64,000 nt of DNA from CBDFGE01 sp965247055 (GTDB lineage Bacteria; Chloroflexota; Dehalococcoidia; Lucifugimonadales; JAGWBF01). Below the pieces are notes generated by a model. That model was not told the DNA's origin. It saw only the letters and a program-made list of their open reading frames with translations, and searched no databases. Shown in pieces: positions 60,021-64,000 of the stretch. Each line of letters begins with the position of its first letter. Position 1 is the stretch's first letter. The stretch is from positions 310,001 to 374,000 of the forward strand of contig CBDFGE010000005.1 in the NCBI GenBank assembly GCA_965247055.1, written 5' to 3'. The translations under genes and the position numbers were made by a program.

Positions 60021-61004
60021 CTAGTTGGGTAGGACCGCTACCGTTCGAACCTCGCCGAACTCCTTCCGCCTCTTCGCCCAGGTGTCGCCGCCGTCCTCGC
60101 TGGCGAACACCTCACCGTAGAGGCTTACGGCCACAATCGTATTGGGTAGCTCGGGGTGGCTGGAAAACCAGTATACGACGGAGTTGGGCTCTTGGGGCAG
60201 CTTCGCCGGAGCCCATGTCTTGCCACCATCCTTGGTCATCTGGATGGCCCCGGTGACTCCCGGTATCATGTCGCCGTTTCCGACGAATATGGTGTTGGGG
60301 TCGTCGGGTTTGGACATATGGCCACGGCAGTAGGACCACTGGTCTTCGGGATGATATTTGGGGAACTCGTGGGTTACCCAGCTCTCACCCTCGTCTACAC
60401 TGCTGGTGAAGCCAAAGGGCGTGGAGGCATAGACCGCCGACTTTCCCGACACCTTTAGGCTCAGCCCGTGGATGTCCCCGTGGAACGGGTCGTAGCCCAG
60501 ATCGGGCAGATGGACCCAGCTATCCCCGCCATCCATGCTCTTGTACACGCCATCGACCTCGATGCCCGCCCAAATGGTCCGACTGTCCCGCGGGTCGACG
60601 ATCATCACGGTGGTGCGTGGCACACCGGTGGGGCATGGGTTGTTGACCCCCAGAGAGAGCTGCTCCCAGGTCTTGCCGCCGTCCCTGGACCGGAAGGCGT
60701 CGGGCTTGGTGCCGGCAAAGATGGTGTTCGGGTCCGTCGGATCGAAGGCGATGGACCAGATCTGTATGCCGTCTATGGGCGAGTCCACCTTCTCCCAGGT
60801 TGTGCCGTTGTCCTCGCTGAGGAAAAGGCCCTCGTCGGTGCCGGCCAAGATGTGGTGGGGGTTATTGGGGTGGACGGCCAGGGCCCTCACGTTGCACTCA
60901 GGAGGTATGGGCGAGGCGATCCGGTTCCAGGTCTGACCGCCGTCCGGGCTTTGAGATAGCCCGCCGCCCACGCTCCCCAGGCAGATCGAATAGCTATTTC
61001 CCAT
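60021..61004 (-). CDS. Asp-box (BNR-type) seven-bladed beta-propeller protein, copy 1
   Basis: Sialidase/HCF136-like propeller; the role is not known. Seven Asp-box repeats S/T-x-D-x-G-x-T-W can be counted in 327 residues, among them SPDGGQTW, SEDNGTTW, SRDGGKTW, SMDGGDSW, TKDGGKTW and SEDGGDTW, so it forms a full seven-bladed ring. There is no signal peptide and it should be cytoplasmic. GAGGAGG precedes the ATG. The sialidase catalytic residues are not recognisable. A paralogue of identical length lies just upstream. Confidence 0.88.
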   Translation of the reverse strand: MGNSYSICLGSVGGGLSQSPDGGQTWNRIASPIPPECNVRALAVHPNNPHHILAGTDEGLFLSEDNGTTWEKVDSPIDGIQIWSIAFDPTDPNTIFAGTKPDAFRSRDGGKTWEQLSLGVNNPCPTGVPRTTVMIVDPRDSRTIWAGIEVDGVYKSMDGGDSWVHLPDLGYDPFHGDIHGLSLKVSGKSAVYASTPFGFTSSVDEGESWVTHEFPKYHPEDQWSYCRGHMSKPDDPNTIFVGNGDMIPGVTGAIQMTKDGGKTWAPAKLPQEPNSVVYWFSSHPELPNTIVAVSLYGEVFASEDGGDTWAKRRKEFGEVRTVAVLPN

Positions 61005-61051
61005 GGCAACCTCCTCAGATTGTGAGATTTGGGCGCTAGCCCTGTAAGCCC

Positions 61052-61080
61052 ATCATAGTCCAGAAATCACGAAAGTGCAA
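61052..61080 (-). promoter_or_regulatory. Promoter of propeller copy 1
   Basis: Minus strand TTGCAC (61075-61080), 17-bp spacer, TATGAT (61052-61057). It shows that copy 1 has its own promoter and is not only read from copy 2. Confidence 0.65.
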
Positions 61081-61161
61081 CCGGCAAACCTCGGCTAGCT
61101 GCTCTTCCCGGGGGCTGAAGCAGCGCCTGGGGAGACCTCATCAGCGGAGGGCCCACCGGTG

Positions 61162-62145
61162 TTAGTTGGGCATCAGCGCCAGGGTCCGTATCTCCCCGAA
61201 CTCCTGCTCCAGCTTCTCCCACGAGGTACCGCCGTCAACGCTCTTATACAGCTCCCCATAGTGGCTGGCGGCGATTATGACGTTGGGTACAGACGCGTGG
61301 CTGGTAAACCAGTAGATGTAGGAGTTGGGCTTCACCGGCAAGGGTACCGGGGCCCAGGTCCTGCCGCCGTCCTTGGTCATCTGGATGGCCCCGTTCATCT
61401 TGGGAAAGGACTCGCCGTTACCGACGAATATGGTGTTGGGGTCGTCGGACTTGCGCATCATGCCGCGGCAGTAGGACCAGCGGTCTTCGGGATGGTACAG
61501 GGGAAACTCCTGCCACTGCCAGCTCTCCCCCTCGTCGGTGCTGGTGCCGATGCCGTAGGGGGTAGTTGCGTATATGGAGGTCGTCGCGCCGGGGGTTATG
61601 TCCATGCCGTGGATATCCCCGTAGAAGGCGTCGCTGCCCATCTCGGGGAGGCGGAGCCAGCTGTCCCCTCCGTCCAGACTCTTGTAGATACCGTCCACCT
61701 CGATCCCGGCCCAGATGGTGCGGCGGTCTCTAGGGTCGACCATCATCACCGTCACCTTGGGGATGCCTATGGGGCAGGGGTTGCTTACCCCCACCGGCAG
61801 CTTGTCCCAGCTCTGGCCACCGTTCCGGGAGCGGAACACGTCCGGGCGGGCACCTACGAAGATGGTGTTGGTGTCGGTGGGATCGATTCCTATGGACCAG
61901 ACCTCCTGCCCGGCCATGGGTGAGTCCAGCTTCTCCCAGATGGCCCCGTTGTCGTCGCTGAGGTAGACACCCTGCTCGGAGCCTGCCAGGACCCGGTGGG
62001 GGTCGTTGGGGAACAGGGTCAGTGCCCTCACGTCGCACTCCGGGTCGAGGGTACTGATGATCCTCTCCCAGGTCTCTCCTCCGTCCGGGCTGCGCGATAT
62101 TCCCGCGCCAACGGTCCCTACGCAGATAGTGTAGTCTCCTACCAT
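61162..62145 (-). CDS. Asp-box (BNR-type) beta-propeller protein, copy 2
   Basis: A 327-residue paralogue of copy 1 with the same seven repeats, for example SPDGGETW, SDDNGAIW, SRNGGQSW, SLDGGDSW, STDEGESW, TKDGGRTW and SVDGGTSW. The segment YHPEDRWSYCRGMM is common to both copies and not part of a normal Asp-box, so it may be functional. AAAGGAGGGGGCG precedes the ATG. No signal peptide. Function unknown. Confidence 0.88.
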   Translation of the reverse strand: MVGDYTICVGTVGAGISRSPDGGETWERIISTLDPECDVRALTLFPNDPHRVLAGSEQGVYLSDDNGAIWEKLDSPMAGQEVWSIGIDPTDTNTIFVGARPDVFRSRNGGQSWDKLPVGVSNPCPIGIPKVTVMMVDPRDRRTIWAGIEVDGIYKSLDGGDSWLRLPEMGSDAFYGDIHGMDITPGATTSIYATTPYGIGTSTDEGESWQWQEFPLYHPEDRWSYCRGMMRKSDDPNTIFVGNGESFPKMNGAIQMTKDGGRTWAPVPLPVKPNSYIYWFTSHASVPNVIIAASHYGELYKSVDGGTSWEKLEQEFGEIRTLALMPN

Positions 62146-62311
62146 CGCCCCCTCCTTTGCCAGCGGAACTGACTACCACCGGCTGTGGTTATGGGAAGAT
62201 AATAGCTGAAGCTCCCAGAAAAGGCAACCTGAGTCCCGGGCCCGATTCGTGGCGGCGACCCGGGCAACGCAGGACGCCTCTCTCCAACAGTCGGACTCCT
62301 TCGCCCCGCGG

Positions 62312-62320
62312 TGCTATAAT
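62312..62320 (+). promoter_or_regulatory. Extended -10 promoter of the ketopantoate reductase-like gene
   Basis: TGCTATAAT; the -35 at 17 bp (CGGACT) keeps only GAC. It lies 47 bp before ATG 62368. Confidence 0.55.
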
Positions 62321-62367
62321 TCCAGCGTGGAAAGGGCGATGGACCGAAGGCGAACGAGGAGGATGCC

Positions 62368-63453
62368 ATGAAGATAGCGGTACTGGGCGCCGGGGCGATA
62401 GGTGGAATCGTCGCGGTCGGACTCCACCGGGGTGGCCACCAGCCGCTGATCATCGATCCCTGGAAGTCCCACGTGGAGGCGATACGTAGCACCGGCTTCC
62501 AGATGACGGGCTACTATGGCGGGCAGCCGGCAGAGTGGCGCGGGGTGATACCGGCCATCCATACCGACGATCTGGGCCAGCTCAGGGAGCCGCTGGACCT
62601 CGTGTTCCTGGCCGTGAAGGCGTACAACACCCGGCGGTACACGGAGCTGATAGAACCCTATCTGGCCCCGGACGGCATGGTAGTTTCCGTTCAGAACGGG
62701 ATCAACGAGCCCACCATCGCGGAGATAGTGGGGCCCGAACGCACCATCGGCTGCGAGACGTTGATGGGAGGCCAGACCTGGGAGCCGGGCCACATCCACC
62801 GCACCATGGGCGGCAACCCGGGAGTGATGGATTACATGATCGGCGAGTACCAGGGGGGCATCACGCCCAGGGTAGAGGAGATGGCCCGGATGTTGCGGGA
62901 CTGCTGCGGCACCTGCGGGGTGTCGGAACACGTCATGGACGAGGTGTGGACCAAGTTCGTGGTTAACTGTGGAGGTAACATGCTGGGTGCCATCACCTCC
63001 TGGGACAGCAGGGAGCTGGTCCTTAACAACACGGCCCGCCTCCGATGGTCCCTGCAGAGCGAAGCCATCTCCGTGGGGGAGCAGGTGGGCGTTCGCCTGG
63101 GCAGCTTTGGGGGAAGTGTGGGGGTCATCCTGACCGCCGAGGACATCAGGCAGGCTGCCCAGGGGCTGCGCCCGGACCTGGAGGAGCAGGTCATCGAACA
63201 GGCCAAGAAGAATGTGGTGGTGACCCGTCCCTCGACGCTGCACGACGCCCTGAGGGGTACGCCCATGGAGGTGGAGGAGCTAAACGGCTACGTGGTAAAG
63301 CAGGCGGAGCCGCTGGAGATTCCCGTCCCCTATAACCGGGCCATAGTCAGGGTCGCCAGGCTGGTGAACGACCACACTCTGAGGCCCTTCCCCTCCAATC
63401 TGGCCCTGTTCGAGGAGTACATTCGCGAGGAGCTGGCGGCGGCCCATCAGTGA
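62368..63453 (+). CDS. 2-dehydropantoate 2-reductase family (ketopantoate reductase-like) oxidoreductase
   Basis: NADPH enzyme of the PanE/ApbA family. The 361 residues have the GAGAIGG nucleotide-binding motif, FLAVKAYNT and the VQNGINEP segment, with a C-terminal helical domain (VWTKFVVNCGGNMLGAITSW) holding the catalytic Lys. It is about 50 residues longer than PanE of E. coli, and no other pantothenate gene is in the window, so pantothenate synthesis is only one option. GAGGAGGATGCC precedes the ATG. Confidence 0.88.
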   Translation: MKIAVLGAGAIGGIVAVGLHRGGHQPLIIDPWKSHVEAIRSTGFQMTGYYGGQPAEWRGVIPAIHTDDLGQLREPLDLVFLAVKAYNTRRYTELIEPYLAPDGMVVSVQNGINEPTIAEIVGPERTIGCETLMGGQTWEPGHIHRTMGGNPGVMDYMIGEYQGGITPRVEEMARMLRDCCGTCGVSEHVMDEVWTKFVVNCGGNMLGAITSWDSRELVLNNTARLRWSLQSEAISVGEQVGVRLGSFGGSVGVILTAEDIRQAAQGLRPDLEEQVIEQAKKNVVVTRPSTLHDALRGTPMEVEELNGYVVKQAEPLEIPVPYNRAIVRVARLVNDHTLRPFPSNLALFEEYIREELAAAHQ

Positions 63454-63460
63454 GCGGTCC

Positions 63461-63487
63461 GGGGGCTACCGGCGGCCGCTAGCCCCC
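63461..63487. terminator. Hairpin between convergent genes
   Basis: GGGGGCTA (63461-63468) and TAGCCCCC (63480-63487) form a perfect 8-bp stem around a GC-rich 11-nt loop, between the reductase stop and the ABM gene stop. No T-run follows on either strand. Confidence 0.5.
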
Positions 63488-63488
63488 G

Positions 63489-63803
63489 TCACTTGCGCCA
63501 GTCCGAGTCGGAAGGGAACACGGTGACGCACTCGCGGCGGACGGGCGGGGCGGCGTGCCAGTCCTTGACGGTGTCTCGCCACTTGAGGTAATGGGGCGCC
63601 CGGCGATGCGCCTCCACGGCTGCCTGATCGGCGTACACCTCGTACAGGTGGATACGGTTCAGGTCCTCCTTGTCCTGGACCACGTCGAATCGGAGGCAGC
63701 CGGGCTCGTTGCCCAACGAGCCGCGGGCGTCGTCAAGCATTGCCTCCATGAAGGCATCCCGGAACTCGGGCTTGATCTGGATCGTCACCACCAGTGCTTC
63801 CAT
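63489..63803 (-). CDS. ABM-domain (antibiotic biosynthesis monooxygenase-like) protein
   Basis: Small dimeric alpha+beta barrel protein of 104 residues: start MEALVVTIQIKPEFRDAFM, then EPGCLRFDVVQDKEDLNRIH and LYEVYADQAAVEAHRRAPHY, the family core. Members are cofactor-free monooxygenases or stress proteins of the YgiN/LsrG type. AAGGAGGTGAC, a near-perfect ribosome binding site, precedes the ATG. Substrate unknown. Confidence 0.88.
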   Translation of the reverse strand: MEALVVTIQIKPEFRDAFMEAMLDDARGSLGNEPGCLRFDVVQDKEDLNRIHLYEVYADQAAVEAHRRAPHYLKWRDTVKDWHAAPPVRRECVTVFPSDSDWRK

Positions 63804-63961
63804 GTCACCTCCTTCTTATAGGGCCGGTCTGCCTGTGTGAGTGGGGCGGAAACCCCGAGGCACCGACAGTGGACTGAATTATACAGCGGGGCACTGCCCT
63901 TGGGGAGGGGTGGGGCATTCCGGGGGTATGACACCTGGGCAACCTGAGGCTAAAGGTGGTG

Positions 63962-63990
63962 TTGACACGGTGTCCCGAGGACATTATATT
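63962..63990 (+). promoter_or_regulatory. Strong promoter at the right edge
   Basis: Consensus TTGACA (63962-63967), a 17-bp spacer and TATATT (63985-63990), pointing to a gene beyond the window. The -35 overlaps the inverted motif GTGTTGACAC and is followed by GGTGTC, so an operator here is possible. Confidence 0.72.
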
Positions 63991-64000
63991 GAGAACTGGA

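Noticed and set aside
60021..62145. Sialidase activity for the propeller proteins
   Set aside because: Asp-boxes alone are structural. The Arg triad and the nucleophile Tyr/Glu pair of sialidases are not recognisable, and there is no export signal.
1..64000. tRNA or rRNA genes
   Set aside because: I looked in the intergenic regions and saw no cloverleaf-like sequence with TTCGANTC in the right context, and no rRNA segments. A covariance-model scan would be decisive.

Overview
This 64-kb window is a stretch of high-GC bacterial chromosome. It is mostly housekeeping and central-metabolism genes, with one small zone of gene decay around an insertion sequence. Nothing in it is phage or plasmid. 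The gene content suggests a Chloroflexota bacterium of the Dehalococcoidia/SAR202 type: a fused FAD/Fe-S dehydrogenase beside an MmgE/PrpD protein, a GldA/F/G-like transporter, paired M20 amidohydrolases, cytoplasmic Asp-box propellers, and an orphan CbbQ/CbbO-type pair. This placement is inferred from gene content; there is no rRNA gene in the window to settle it.

Layout. 1-5.6 kb (minus strand): pheT (cut by the window edge), pheS, sucD, sucC, a 3-hydroxyisobutyrate-dehydrogenase-family gene and a zinc-ribbon Nudix gene. 5.6-10.0 kb (plus): MmgE/PrpD protein and a 975-residue FAD/Fe-S oxidoreductase. 10.0-12.5 kb: a J-domain gene broken by a stop codon, and an IS256-family element with a frameshifted transposase that has split a YCII-domain gene. 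Both halves of that gene and the target duplication can still be read. 12.6-14.3 kb: RidA, convergent with a two-gene thiamine-diphosphate decarboxylase. 14.3-18.1 kb (minus): a heterodimeric ABC exporter. 18.2-20.8 kb: a large lipoprotein, then a divergent intergenic region with two kinds of tandem repeat. 21.0-27.3 kb (plus): rimI, coaE, a MoxR/CbbQ-type AAA+ ATPase, a Nudix hydrolase and a 1,099-residue VWA protein of the CbbO/NorD type.

27.3-32.9 kb (minus): cinA, which has an ATA codon where its start should be, then a DUF4340 protein and a GldG/GldF/GldA-like ABC system. 33.0-35.9 kb (plus): S-adenosylmethionine decarboxylase, agmatinase, a possible micro-ORF and a site-2 protease with CBS domains. 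36.0-38.5 kb (plus): cysteine desulfurase, a small lipoprotein and a polyprenol-kinase-like protein. 38.5-43.8 kb: two M20 amidohydrolases (minus), then a hydantoinase and two cupins (plus), which look like a nitrogen-compound catabolic neighbourhood. 43.8-51.6 kb: valS (plus) converging on a minus-strand run of prs, secA, a HhH protein, a 31-codon micro-ORF and an unknown gene. 51.7-57.4 kb (plus): rpsO, pnp, dapB, asd, dapA. 57.4-64 kb: purA (minus), a branched-chain-type aminotransferase (plus), two Asp-box propeller genes (minus), a ketopantoate-reductase-family gene (plus) and an ABM-domain monooxygenase (minus).

Most genes sit in tightly packed, often overlapping same-strand runs. Sigma-70-type promoters are easy to see; those without a good -35 usually carry an extended TGn -10. 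The least ordinary parts are the AAA+/VWA pair with no visible client protein, the IS-split YCII gene, the ATA-initiated cinA, and the micro-ORF joined to both neighbours by ATGA overlaps.
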